Shown here: positions 10,301 to 18,851 of the stretch, piece by piece | How the letters are laid out: each line of letters starts with the position of its first letter | How positions within the stretch are numbered: the stretch's first letter is position 1 | From: a bacterium | GTDB lineage: Bacteria; Zhuqueibacterota; QNDG01; JAFGCO01 | Length of the DNA: 64,000 nucleotides | Assembly (NCBI GenBank): GCA_016930535.1 | Contig: JAFGGN010000097.1 | Span: forward strand, 1 to 64,000 | Direction of reading: 5' to 3' | Made by a program: the position numbers and the translations under genes | Notes under the pieces: generated by a model | What the model was told of the DNA's origin: nothing | Seen by the model: only the letters and a program-made list of their open reading frames with translations | Databases searched by the model: none

Positions 10301-11257
10301 GCAATACTGCGGATAATCACTCCATTCCGTATGGCAGCGGATCTGACCGTCTGCATCAAAGGATACGGGAAACAGTCCAAGCCGGCGTTCGAACATATGC
10401 TGGATGGAAATGGTCATGGTCCCGATATGCCAGTATCCCCCATCCTTGTCAATAAACGTACAACCATGACCGGCTCCGCATATGAACCCCGTGGGTTTGA
10501 AATCGACCGGACTGTATTCCGCATAGGTGAACGGTCCTGTTGGCGAATCAGACGTGTAAATTCCGTCCGCATAGGTCTTGAATTCCGTACCCGGTCCCGC
10601 GTAATGAAGATAATAGGTGCCGTTTTCCTTGACCATCCAGCTGCCTTCGATCCAGGGTTGTTCATCGAGAAGGTTGTCATCCCCGCGCCGTTCCCACCCG
10701 TGAATGCCGGCCTGTGCACTCAGAACATCCCTCATCGGTCCGATTTCCTGAAATGTCCAGGGATCGAGTTCGACCACCCGGATCGGTGAATTGTTGGACA
10801 GCCCGGAATACATGTACAGACGTCCGTCGTCATCCAGGAAAAACGCAGGATCTCCGTAACTGCCGGATTCAGGTCCCCTTTCCCATATTCCGGATTTCGG
10901 ATCACCGCACTTATAAAGCCCCCGGTTCGCCGACGGTTTGTAAAAGAGGGTGTCCCGCATGACGAACGCAGCCGGTGCATAGGTCTCCACATCCAGGCCG
11001 GTCGGAACGATCAGGGTCCAGTTCATAAGATCCGGCGAGGTCCAGTAGCCGCCGGAACGGGACGCGAAGAGATAGTAGTCCCCCTTGAAAAGTACGATGA
11101 CCGGATCCGCCGCTTCCCGTGCATCCACGGCATCCACCATGAATCTGTAATTCAGGTTCAGGGGATTGCAAAAAGTCTGCGGATTGTCCGAAGGCTGCGA
11201 CAGCAGCATCATGGACAGAAGCAGACAGGCTGACAGCATAATCTGAATTCTTTTCAT
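7367..11257 (-). CDS. Secreted multidomain GH43 glycosidase with discoidin and T9SS sorting domains
   Basis: Probably an extracellular arabinofuranosidase/xylosidase-type enzyme acting on plant polysaccharide. From the ATG at 11257 (preceded by AAAGGAG) the product is 1296 residues. It has a signal peptide (about 1-21) and a GH43 five-bladed propeller (about 35-330; 'ADPVIVLFKGDYYLF', 'YGDPAFFLDDDGRLY', 'EGSWMVKENGTYYLHY'). An F5/8 discoidin-like binding domain follows (about 335-475), then a fibronectin-III-like domain (about 485-565). A long repetitive beta-rich region (about 570-1190) leads to a C-terminal type IX sorting domain (1212-1296, 'FQNYPNPFNPSTKI'). It is the last gene of the pentose operon. 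The exact linkage cleaved is inferred from the operon, not seen. Confidence 0.88.
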   Translation of the reverse strand: MKRIQIMLSACLLLSMMLLSQPSDNPQTFCNPLNLNYRFMVDAVDAREAADPVIVLFKGDYYLFASRSGGYWTSPDLMNWTLIVPTGLDVETYAPAAFVMRDTLFYKPSANRGLYKCGDPKSGIWERGPESGSYGDPAFFLDDDGRLYMYSGLSNNSPIRVVELDPWTFQEIGPMRDVLSAQAGIHGWERRGDDNLLDEQPWIEGSWMVKENGTYYLHYAGPGTEFKTYADGIYTSDSPTGPFTYAEYSPVDFKPTGFICGAGHGCTFIDKDGGYWHIGTMTISIQHMFERRLGLFPVSFDADGQIRCHTEWSDYPQYCPEIQAGDHFAGMLLLSHKKMVTASSWLTDHEVNLAVDEEVRTYWSAATGGTDEWLMVDLGKACSIEAVQINFAEHGTNPDLVRGRDVVLYEQYLLETSSDGLNWDILADKSQNQEDVPHDYIELVQPVQARYVKLTNVYTPGGGNFAVRDLRVFGNFAQAVFTPVNGFTVDRSAADGRDAVIRWDAVEGADGYIIRYGISPEKLYNNYMVYDTDSVAMHSLNHGVEYYFSVEAFDSGTDYYRPAGEFKSSQSGDFDDPAAWAWHDGTDWVAPAPRAPQTDDGIIAVLEGDTITVAAPATADQLVVASGGVLKIAEGSVLTIANSVGADLIVLGEVVNEGDIDSESGAVLNFLNGGTYRHAQDGGTIPAAEWRKDAVCVIDHVVDTAPSNGNQDFYHVLWNCPDQSGNKSMKWNGNVIGGHIMIESTGSGRWQMCAPSSGTGAVVHIKGDIIQSGGQFSSNGTSNANTSIGITQDGNIEVTGGNFSVSRGSQGGTGTTSWILTAGDVSITNATVQNSNPEGASFIFSCHDSSQLLTLSDVTYGGGGFPVQVDSGAVLDMGSSILEGSGKFLLRKGGMLVTALSGGIDDAVHNSGDRTFETGSGFGFNGTDAQVTGSVMPESVSDLLIDNAAGVTLSGNVRINGNLELRAGSVVTGGFTLIYGPDGILTYSGREGQITADTEFPAENGPSSLVVTNERRVDLHASRTVKTVSLLSRLDVGTNSLTAESVSGGTSSEYIDTGDGGKLTLLSVGNAPARFPVGTSSYSPLTITNQGDSDDITVGVVRDGEASPYGGRLKLLWNIAEKTDGGGDYTLEFGWLNAAEDPLFRTDREANSRIFNMSDTTEAGSGDYTVQLIDFPRTVSRSGITVLGPFAVGQFSASSAVEAQAGAGPTRFELFQNYPNPFNPSTKITFTLPEAARVKIMIYDILGNQVALLANGMMESGIHAVRWNADRQASGIYFCRFVTDRYTQTRKMMLMR

Positions 11258-11312
11258 CGCATGCTCCTTTATCAAGATTAAAGATTAAAGAAACAAGATT
11301 AAAGAGGAGTCT

Positions 11313-12239
11313 TTAATCATTTTTTATTAATTCCATAATTTCCCGTGCGAAAACGCCTTTTCTTGCAAGAGCAAGCTGGGTTTCAATATATCCCAGCGGA
11401 TTTCCCATATCCAGACGCTTCCCCCGGATTTCCTGTGCAAAAGCGCCTTCCGTATCCGCCAGTTCGGCCTGGGCTGTGGTCAGCTGGATTTCACCTTTCG
11501 ACCGGACATTATTTTCGATATGGCTCTGAAGCACTTTGAAAATGGCCGGAGTCAGGATGTGCATGCCGAAAAACGTCAGAAATGTATCGTCCGGCAGTCC
11601 TTCCGTGACCAGTTCTTTGCGTGCGGTTGCCGGGTCCGGTTTTTCAATAATCCGGGATATTTCATACAGAGGCGGATCGTTCATGATCCTCTTGCCTGTC
11701 AGCGTTCCGAAAAGATGGAGCTGTGTGACAGGTGTTTGTGTTACGGCATACAACGAACGTCCGGCTTTCTCAAACCCCTGCATGGCCTGCATGATACAGG
11801 ACCTGTCCGTATCCGAAATATACACATGATCACCCAAGAGAAGCAGGAACGGATCGGATCCGGCCCAATCACGGGCGCAATAAACCGCATGTCCGTATCC
11901 TTCCTGAACGGACTGCTCCACATAGGTGATGGCATGCTTCAGGTTTTCAAGCATTGCGGACTGCTTAAGACCCCAGGATTTTTTTTCGAACGCTTTCTTT
12001 TCGGAATCGCTCAGACCCGAAAAATGTTTCTGAAACTGATCCGCTTCGCCCGGCTGAATGACAATGCAGATCTCCTCTATACCGGCCCCGATTGCCTGCT
12101 CGGCCACGACCTGAATCGTGGGTTTGGCTATGCCGTCCAGGTCGACAATTGGGAACAGTTCTTTCTGCACCGAATTGGTGGCAGGATATTGCCGTGTTCC
12201 CTTTCCTGCTGCAGTAATGACAGCTTTTTTTATCGTCAA
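11313..12239 (-). CDS. GalU-like sugar-1-phosphate nucleotidyltransferase
   Basis: Nucleotidyltransferase of the UTP-glucose-1-phosphate uridylyltransferase fold, 308 residues. The N-terminus 'AVITAAGKGTRQYPATN' matches the G-x-G-T-R signature. However, the usual GalU 'TK..PKE' stretch reads 'TNSVQKELFPIVD', so it is a divergent member. Start is probably TTG at 12239, with GGGAGA a few bases upstream. It follows the arabinokinase-like gene by 46 bp. This suggests (inference) that it converts the sugar-1-phosphate made by that kinase to a UDP-sugar. Ordinary UDP-glucose synthesis is the alternative. Confidence 0.85.
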   Translation of the reverse strand: MTIKKAVITAAGKGTRQYPATNSVQKELFPIVDLDGIAKPTIQVVAEQAIGAGIEEICIVIQPGEADQFQKHFSGLSDSEKKAFEKKSWGLKQSAMLENLKHAITYVEQSVQEGYGHAVYCARDWAGSDPFLLLLGDHVYISDTDRSCIMQAMQGFEKAGRSLYAVTQTPVTQLHLFGTLTGKRIMNDPPLYEISRIIEKPDPATARKELVTEGLPDDTFLTFFGMHILTPAIFKVLQSHIENNVRSKGEIQLTTAQAELADTEGAFAQEIRGKRLDMGNPLGYIETQLALARKGVFAREIMELIKND

Positions 12240-12285
12240 ACCGATTCTCCCTGCCTCGTTCAGTTTTTCCTAACCAGCCCCCGGT

Positions 12286-13707
12286 TCAGGATGCCGGTCT
12301 GTGGACTTCTGTCACGGGCGTATAGTGGGCACCGGGAGAAGACCCGCTGAAAATATCCGGTTTCAACCCGGTTTGTTCCACATAAAGTCCGGCGATTTCC
12401 TGAATCAGCGCATCCGATCCCTCCCTGGCCATGATGGCCACGGTTCCGCCGCTCCCTCCGCCCGTGATTTTCGCACCGTACAGCCCCTTCCCGGCTCCTC
12501 TTTCCATCACGAGTCCGACCAAGAGATCCGTTTCACCTGAACCCATATCGCAATTCTCGGAATAACTGCGATGTGAAGCCAGCATCAGCTCACCGGCTTC
12601 GATCAGGAGCGATTCTTCCTTTTCCTGGGTCAGCCGTTCCATAATTTCGGCAAACCGGACAACACGCGCATTCTCATGAATGGGATGTGAGGTCCTTTTT
12701 CTCGGATAATAGACCTGGTCCGGAGCAACGGCGGTCGCATGGTCATCATGCGTCCCGTACTCCCGGATGAATGCCTTACCTGAAATCGATTCCGGAACCA
12801 GGGACTGATACCGTAAACGCCATTCCTCCGGCGTGACATTGCATAAATATCCGTTTTGCGAAGTGAAATGATCCTCGTTCTTTCTGTGCTCAAAAATGAT
12901 TTTTCTGCCCATAAAAGTGCCGATTCGTGTATTTTTATATGCGCATCCTTCCACGGAATGCCGCACAGCCGAGTTGATTCCATAAAAATGAATCCCGGCG
13001 GGGATATTCACCGGATCGAGGATCTCATGGGGCTGGCATTTAAGACGGAATAAAGTGGATGACCTTCCGAACGTGGCGGTCATCTGGTCCATAATGCCGC
13101 AGGGTGCGCCCACCACCTCGTTTTCAACCTGCTGACTCAGCTCCGGCAGACACTCCGGATCGAGCGTCAGGCCGCATAATTTCAATACGGCCAGCATCGA
13201 AGCCACTTCAAGAGACGCCGATGAGCTGACCCCCGCACCGATGGGAATATTCGAAAGGATGCCGATGGACATCCCGTCCGGAAGCGTTTTCATCACACCT
13301 GCATCTCTCAATACAGGAATGGAACCCGCCACGTAGGCCGCCCAATGGATACGGCTGTTTTTCCTGAAATAGTCCTGCGCCTCCGGTATGGACATTTCAA
13401 AAATGTCATCCAGCGGCAATTGAACGGTGGTTTCGGCATCCTCCTGCCTGATATTCAGGGAACGTATCACCATTTGCCGGCCGGACCGTCTCTGGATGCC
13501 GACCACGGTGGATTGCGACAAAGTGCTCTCAAGCACAACGGATCCGGAGTAGTCGGCGATTCCGCCGATTACGTCCAGCCGCGCCGGCGCACGGACGGCA
13601 AAAACGGACCTGGCCGGATCAAACACATCACGGAAACTGTTATATATCTCATATTTGAATTGCTGCAGATCATGAGTCGTGTACTTCGTCACGGGCTTTA
13701 CCACCAT
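12286..13707 (-). CDS. GHMP sugar kinase resembling plant L-arabinokinase
   Basis: Anomeric sugar kinase of the galactokinase/arabinokinase group, 473 residues. Near residue 44 it reads 'RAPARLDVIGGIADYSGS', where galactokinases usually have 'GEHTDYNGG'. The GG-IADYSGS form is what I recall from the kinase domain of plant L-arabinokinase (ARA1). Other segments also look like that family: 'WAAYVAGSI', 'GVSSSASLEVASMLAV', 'VGAPCGIMDQMT', 'GINSAVRHSVEG', 'MGRK' and the C-terminal 'KITGGGSGGTVAIM'. The operon carries arabinose genes, so L-arabinose to L-arabinose-1-phosphate is the favoured reaction. Galactose cannot be excluded without an assay. Confidence 0.85.
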   Translation of the reverse strand: MVVKPVTKYTTHDLQQFKYEIYNSFRDVFDPARSVFAVRAPARLDVIGGIADYSGSVVLESTLSQSTVVGIQRRSGRQMVIRSLNIRQEDAETTVQLPLDDIFEMSIPEAQDYFRKNSRIHWAAYVAGSIPVLRDAGVMKTLPDGMSIGILSNIPIGAGVSSSASLEVASMLAVLKLCGLTLDPECLPELSQQVENEVVGAPCGIMDQMTATFGRSSTLFRLKCQPHEILDPVNIPAGIHFYGINSAVRHSVEGCAYKNTRIGTFMGRKIIFEHRKNEDHFTSQNGYLCNVTPEEWRLRYQSLVPESISGKAFIREYGTHDDHATAVAPDQVYYPRKRTSHPIHENARVVRFAEIMERLTQEKEESLLIEAGELMLASHRSYSENCDMGSGETDLLVGLVMERGAGKGLYGAKITGGGSGGTVAIMAREGSDALIQEIAGLYVEQTGLKPDIFSGSSPGAHYTPVTEVHRPAS

Positions 13708-13832
13708 CGGTTACAGGTTTATTTTGACACTGGACGAATAAATATAGTCATACATGATCATCGCATGCAATGGTTTTATTGAATCACCCGTACTTTCTCC
13801 GGCGCAGGAAATCCGGCCGCACCGGGAACCGG

Positions 13833-15320
13833 TCAATGCCCGTCAAACGGATTCTCCCCTGCATACAGCATGCCCGCGGGCTGATTGAAAGAAATATCAT
13901 CCACACCCATCATTTTCAATGCCTCGAACAACACTTTCCCGGAGTGCCGGAAAGCCACGGCCGTATGATGCGGAAACCGTTTTCCGATCAGTACATGCCT
14001 GTAAAACCGTCCCATTTCCCGTACTGCAAAAACACCGATCCCGCCGAAGGATTTTGGATTGAGATTCAGGACTTCTCCGTCCGCGATATAGGATCTGAGC
14101 ATCGTATCTGCAGTGGACTGCAGCCTGAATATCGTGATTTCGCCCGCCCGGATCTGTCCTTCGAGCGTACCGCGCGTGATATCCGGTTCCTTATCCGGCT
14201 CCATCAGGCGATGCATAATGAGCTGGAATTTCATCGAATGATTCGCCATACACGATGCCGGCGTATTGCCGCAGTGAAATCCCATGAACAGGTCAGATGA
14301 CTTATAATCTCCGGTTGCGTTGCCGGCTTCCCTGATCATATTATAGGGAACCGTATTGTTGATATCGAGCAATGTGGGAGGAAGCTGGGATGCACAGGCG
14401 CACATATATTCACTCAGCGACCCGTAAATATCCACTTCACAGGATACCGGAATTCCCCGGGATGCCAGGCGCGAATTCACGTAACAGGGTACAAATGTAA
14501 AATACTTTTCAAAAGCCGGCCAGCATTTGTTGGCAAAAATGCCGAACTGGGACGCACCCAGATTTTTCTCCATAAAGCCGGTCAAGGCCACTTCATACTG
14601 GGCCAGTTTCTTCAAAATATCCGGATACTGGTTTCCCGCACCGAGTTCGCCGGCCATATCCCCGGCAATCGATTCGATACGGCTGTCACCCGCAGCGGAC
14701 TGATAGATGTCATAAAGATCCAGCTCACTGTTTTCCATGATCTCGACGCCGATATCATACAGGGGTTTGATGGGTGCGTTGCAGGCCAGGAAATCCTGCG
14801 GACGCGGCCCGAAAGAGAATATTTTCAGCCGGCTCAGACCCAGTATGATCCGGGCGATATGCTGAAAATCCCCGATCATGCCGGCCACCTCTTCCGGAAT
14901 TCCGACCGGATATTCGGGAATATAGGGGCGCAGCTTTCTCAAACCGATATTATAGGAAGCGTTGAGCATACCGCAGTAGGCATCGCCGCGGCCGTTGATC
15001 AGATGTTCGCCGGACTCTTCGGCCGCGGCTGCAAACATGACAGGTCCGTTGAACTTCTGGGCCAGTATGGTCGTCGGACCCTCGGGTCCGAAATTTCCCA
15101 GATAGATCACCAATGCATTGATGCCCTGATCCTGTATTTCCTGAAGGGCCTTCAATGCATCCGGTTCATTCTCGACCGTGGTTTTCATCTCGATCACGGG
15201 AATCTTTTTCGACCGGCAGGCTTCCACCACTTTACCGCGCCGCTTCTGGGACAATTCTATGGGAAAGCAGTCCCGGCTGACCGAGACGATTCCCAGCTTG
15301 ACTTCGGGGAGATTTTTCAT
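13833..15320 (-). CDS. L-fucose/L-arabinose isomerase-family ketol isomerase
   Basis: Cytosolic, metal-dependent aldose-ketose isomerase of the FucI/AraA superfamily, about 495 residues. Segments such as 'GIVSVSRDCFPIELSQKRR', 'NALVIYLGNFGPEGPTT', 'EVDIYGSLSEYM' and 'LFMGFHCGNTP' fit the FucI-like branch. No classical AraA is present in the window. I chose ATG 15320 (AAAGGA about 8 nt upstream) over the in-frame ATG at 15335, which lacks a ribosome site. Lying with ribulokinase and ribulose-5-P epimerase, it most likely supplies L-ribulose from L-arabinose (inference). Confidence 0.85.
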   Translation of the reverse strand: MKNLPEVKLGIVSVSRDCFPIELSQKRRGKVVEACRSKKIPVIEMKTTVENEPDALKALQEIQDQGINALVIYLGNFGPEGPTTILAQKFNGPVMFAAAAEESGEHLINGRGDAYCGMLNASYNIGLRKLRPYIPEYPVGIPEEVAGMIGDFQHIARIILGLSRLKIFSFGPRPQDFLACNAPIKPLYDIGVEIMENSELDLYDIYQSAAGDSRIESIAGDMAGELGAGNQYPDILKKLAQYEVALTGFMEKNLGASQFGIFANKCWPAFEKYFTFVPCYVNSRLASRGIPVSCEVDIYGSLSEYMCACASQLPPTLLDINNTVPYNMIREAGNATGDYKSSDLFMGFHCGNTPASCMANHSMKFQLIMHRLMEPDKEPDITRGTLEGQIRAGEITIFRLQSTADTMLRSYIADGEVLNLNPKSFGGIGVFAVREMGRFYRHVLIGKRFPHHTAVAFRHSGKVLFEALKMMGVDDISFNQPAGMLYAGENPFDGH

Positions 15321-15373
15321 TTCCCATCCTTTCATTTATAATGAATCAATCTCGAAATTCGCAAATGTGCCGG

Positions 15374-16405
15374 TTACGGGTTCCGGCAGTCGATGACGGC
15401 TTTGATAATCCCGTCCTTATACCCCTCCGTTATATGAAAAGCCTTTTGTACCTGTTCCAGAGAAAATGGTTGGCTGATTAAGGGTTCGATTCTATTTTGA
15501 TGATTCAAACAAAAATCAACGGCCCTGTGCATCATTCCGTTCTGTCTTCTGACATTGTGTATCGTAATTTCCTTACGGCGAAAATTGTGAATATCGCATT
15601 GAATGTGTGTGATTTCCGGGATGCCGACAATCACGAGGTGACCACCCGGTTTCAACAGGTGTACCGCCTGATCAATCGCCTCCTGCTGACCGCAGCATTC
15701 AAATACGGCATCGCATTCGATTGGTGTGCCAGAAGCGTCATCCAAAATATCCGGTCTGACGGCCCGGCCCGCTCCCAGTGACAGGGCGGCATTCAACCTG
15801 GCCTCGACTTTGTCGGTCACAACCGTCTGAAGATCCGGATTTTCCGAAGCGATGAGCAAAATGCTCAATCCGATCGGCCCGGCTCCCAGAATACCAATCT
15901 GACGCACACGGGTTGTTTTAATAAATTCCCATGCATACAGCGCAATGCTCAGAGGCTCTGCAAATACGGCGGTCACGGATGGCAGATCCGGAGATAACCG
16001 GAGACAATTGGATTCCGGCATGATCAGGAACTCGGTGAATGCACCGTTCAGCTGTCCGGGACACCCTAAGAACGCCAGCTGCCGGCAGGTATGGGGCCGG
16101 CCGGTCCTGCATTGATCGCAAATACCGCATGAAACCGCCGGTTCGATGACCACACGGTCCCCGGACTGTAAATTCCGAACCGCCCCGCCTGTCCCGATCA
16201 CGGTTCCCGTACACTCATGACCGATCACGAACGGATCATGAATGACCTGGTCCCCGATACGTCCCGTCCGGTAATAGTGCAAATCAGAACCGCAAATTCC
16301 GGCATAATCGACCCGCACAAGAACCTGTGATGCATGGGTTATCCTGACATCGGGCACTGTTCGGATATCGAAATGTCCCGGCCCTGTAAGCATGGCGGCT
16401 TTCAT
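15374..16405 (-). CDS. Zinc-dependent medium-chain dehydrogenase (sorbitol/threonine DH-like)
   Basis: Medium-chain alcohol dehydrogenase of 343 residues. The catalytic-zinc region reads 'GICGSDLHYYRTG' with 'GHECTGTVIGTGG' following. The structural-zinc cysteines are in 'CGICDQCRTGRPHTC' and the NAD-binding motif is 'GILGAGPIGLSIL' near residue 172. The start follows the araD stop with one base between them. In this operon it may oxidise a pentitol or aldose, or recycle a polyol side product; the substrate is not determinable. Confidence 0.88.
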   Translation of the reverse strand: MKAAMLTGPGHFDIRTVPDVRITHASQVLVRVDYAGICGSDLHYYRTGRIGDQVIHDPFVIGHECTGTVIGTGGAVRNLQSGDRVVIEPAVSCGICDQCRTGRPHTCRQLAFLGCPGQLNGAFTEFLIMPESNCLRLSPDLPSVTAVFAEPLSIALYAWEFIKTTRVRQIGILGAGPIGLSILLIASENPDLQTVVTDKVEARLNAALSLGAGRAVRPDILDDASGTPIECDAVFECCGQQEAIDQAVHLLKPGGHLVIVGIPEITHIQCDIHNFRRKEITIHNVRRQNGMMHRAVDFCLNHQNRIEPLISQPFSLEQVQKAFHITEGYKDGIIKAVIDCRNP

Positions 16406-16406
16406 T

Positions 16407-17102
16407 CTACTTTTGCCCGTAATATGCGTTTTTGCCGTGTTTTCTCTGATAATGCTTGTCGATCAACTCCTGTTTCAGCCGGCCCGCATTTGGATTGATT
16501 TGCTCGGTCAGAATGGCCATCCGTGCCAGTTCCTCAAGAATGACAGCCTGATAGACAGCCTTGGCTGCTGTCTGATCCCATGTGAAGGGGCCATGTCCCG
16601 CCACCAGGACCATCCTGACTTCGGCCGGATCGAGGCCCCTGAAGATGTCGCATATTTGTTTCCCCGTCTCCTCCTCATAATCTCCCTGAATCGCGGCATT
16701 GGTCATAAACGGCGTACACGGGATATCGATGGGCAGGTGATCCGCATGCGTGGTTCCGTAAACAGGAATGGGCCTGGCCGCCTGGGCCCAGGCCGTGGCA
16801 AACGATGAATGCGTATGAACCACGCCGCCGATGTCCGGGAAATGCGTGTAAAGAACCGTATGGGTTCTTGTATCCGAGGAGGGATTCAGTTTCCCTTCGA
16901 CAATCCGGTTGTCAAGATCCACAACGACCATATCTCCGGCATTCAATTCTTCATAGGGAACGCCGCTGGGCTTGATGGCAAACACGCCCCGTTCACGATC
17001 CAGCGCACTTACGTTGCCGAATGTATAAATCACCATACCCTTCCTGGGAAGCTCCATGTTGGCTTCCCAGGCTTCTTCTTTGAGTGTCCTGAACTTGCTC
17101 AT
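16407..17102 (-). CDS. araD: L-ribulose-5-phosphate 4-epimerase
   Basis: Class II aldolase-family epimerase that converts L-ribulose-5-phosphate to D-xylulose-5-phosphate, the entry to the pentose phosphate pathway. The 231 residues match the usual AraD length. Zinc ligands are visible in 'TTHADHLP' (two histidines) and 'LVAGHGPFTWD' (third histidine), and the phosphate-binding stretch 'GNVSA.D' near residue 30. The ATG overlaps the araB stop (ATGA), indicating tight coupling with ribulokinase. Confidence 0.95.
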   Translation of the reverse strand: MSKFRTLKEEAWEANMELPRKGMVIYTFGNVSALDRERGVFAIKPSGVPYEELNAGDMVVVDLDNRIVEGKLNPSSDTRTHTVLYTHFPDIGGVVHTHSSFATAWAQAARPIPVYGTTHADHLPIDIPCTPFMTNAAIQGDYEEETGKQICDIFRGLDPAEVRMVLVAGHGPFTWDQTAAKAVYQAVILEELARMAILTEQINPNAGRLKQELIDKHYQRKHGKNAYYGQK

Positions 17103-18778
17103 GACGATGTCTCTTTTTCTATGAATTCACCCAGCCGGGAATACTTTTCATAGAGCCTCTGATACTTTTTTGCATTCCCGGGATCCGGATGATATTCATG
17201 CTCAAATCCGCTGGACATAGCAGCCTGGGCGGCATCGACATCGGGATACAGCTTCGCAGCCGCAGCTGCGAACATGGCGGCACCCAGCGCACACGCCTGT
17301 TCTGAACGGGTCACCAGAATGGGACGGTTCAGAACATCGGCAAGGACCTGCATCACGAAGGGGGATTTCTTGGGAATGCCGCCCAGGGCGATCACGCCTT
17401 CGATAGGCACCCCTTCATCGATGAAACGGTCCATGATTTTCCTGGCACCGAATGCCGTGGCCTCCACCAATGCGCGAAATATTTTCGGTGCATCCGATCC
17501 GAGGTTCAATCCTGTCACAGCGCCCTTCAGCATCTGATTGGCATCCGGCGTGCGCCGGCCGTTCATCCAGTCCACCGCCACGATGCCGGATTCGTCGATG
17601 GGCACCTGTTCCGCCGCCCGGGTCAGTTCGGGAATGAGACGGCCGGCGGTTTCATCGATCAGCCTGGTTTTGATATCGGAGCTCAGCAGGTCGCTCGAGC
17701 CGACGATCCTTTCTACCGGATACATCAACACCTGTTTGAACCAGGCATAAATGTCACCGAAAGCCGATTGCCCGGCTTCCATGCCGAGCATCCCCGGCAC
17801 GACCGAACCATCGACCTGTCCGCAAATACCCTGAATGAATTTGTTCCCGAACTTGTCCATGGGTGCGGTCACCACGTCGCATGTCGACGTGCCGACAATT
17901 TTGGTCAGATAAAAAGGTTTCGATCCGCCTCCGACGGCTCCCATATGCGCATCGAAGGCGCCCACACTGACTGCCACCTCCGGTTTCAGTCCCAAACGGG
18001 ATGCCCATTCGGGACTCAATTGGCCCGCACTGACATCACTGGTGTAAGTTTCGCTGAAAAGCCGGTCCCGCAAACCGGCGAGAAGGGGATCCAATTTGAC
18101 GAGAAATTCTTCGGAAGGCAAACCGCCCCACGACTCATGCCACATGGCCTTGTGCCCGGCTGCACAGCGTCCGCGCTTGATGTCATGCACATCCCGGACT
18201 CCTGTCAGCAGGGCCGGAATCCAGTCGCAATGTTCGACCCAGGAATAGGCAGCCTGCCGGATGTCCTTGTCTTCACGAAGAACATGCAGTATTTTCGCCC
18301 AGAACCACTCCGATGAATAAATGCCCCCTTCATACTGCGTATAATCGATGCCTCCCCAGGAGCGTGCATGCTGATTGATCTCACCTGCTTCCTGAACCGC
18401 CGTGTGATCCTTCCACAAAACAAACATGGCATTGGGATTTTCTTCAAACCCCTTGTTCAGCGCAAGCGGGATCCCGGCGGAATCGACGGCTACGGGAGTG
18501 GAGCCTGTCGTATCCACGGCAATGGCCCTGATTTTTTCCGCGATCCCTGTGCCAGCCTGCCTGATGGATTCCCTGACCGTATATTCCAGACCTTCCATAT
18601 AGTCCAGCGGATGCTGGCGAAACCGGTTTACTGCCGGATCACAGTACTTTCCGGCTTTCCATCGCGGATACTCGAACACGACATTGGTTAATTCTTCTCC
18701 GGTCATTGCGTTGACCAAAACTGACCGCACCGAATCGGTACCATAATCAAGACCGATAACATAAGCATCTTCAGACAT
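17099..18778 (-). CDS. araB: Ribulokinase
   Basis: FGGY-family kinase phosphorylating L-ribulose to L-ribulose-5-phosphate, 559 residues from the ATG at 18778. The start is set by 'MSEDAYVIGLDYGTDSVRS', the N-terminal nucleotide-binding motif, and AAGGAAA upstream. The frame stays open further upstream but that part is not protein-like. 'KIVGTSTCDVV' and 'EATAFGARKIMDRF' are typical ribulokinase segments. It is the third gene of the operon, overlapping araD. A degenerate operator-like sequence lies 31-41 bp upstream. Confidence 0.95.
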   Translation of the reverse strand: MSEDAYVIGLDYGTDSVRSVLVNAMTGEELTNVVFEYPRWKAGKYCDPAVNRFRQHPLDYMEGLEYTVRESIRQAGTGIAEKIRAIAVDTTGSTPVAVDSAGIPLALNKGFEENPNAMFVLWKDHTAVQEAGEINQHARSWGGIDYTQYEGGIYSSEWFWAKILHVLREDKDIRQAAYSWVEHCDWIPALLTGVRDVHDIKRGRCAAGHKAMWHESWGGLPSEEFLVKLDPLLAGLRDRLFSETYTSDVSAGQLSPEWASRLGLKPEVAVSVGAFDAHMGAVGGGSKPFYLTKIVGTSTCDVVTAPMDKFGNKFIQGICGQVDGSVVPGMLGMEAGQSAFGDIYAWFKQVLMYPVERIVGSSDLLSSDIKTRLIDETAGRLIPELTRAAEQVPIDESGIVAVDWMNGRRTPDANQMLKGAVTGLNLGSDAPKIFRALVEATAFGARKIMDRFIDEGVPIEGVIALGGIPKKSPFVMQVLADVLNRPILVTRSEQACALGAAMFAAAAAKLYPDVDAAQAAMSSGFEHEYHPDPGNAKKYQRLYEKYSRLGEFIEKETSS

Positions 18779-18808
18779 GACATTTTCCTTATGCTGGTTT
18801 AAAAATGA

Positions 18809-18819
18809 TTTAACGAACA
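18809..18819. promoter_or_regulatory. Weak operator-like sequence upstream of araB
   Basis: On the minus strand it reads TGTTCGTTAAA, matching 9 of 11 positions of the TGTACGTTAAC core of the two strong operator candidates at 20976-20990 and 21028-21042. It lies in the short gap between mutarotase and araB. This could be chance. Confidence 0.25.
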
Positions 18820-18851
18820 AACCATCACCGTTCTCAACAACCTCTTTCCGG

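Noticed and set aside
9509..10789. Plus-strand frame of about 430 codons inside the GH43 gene
   Set aside because: Antisense to the catalytic and discoidin domains; no support.
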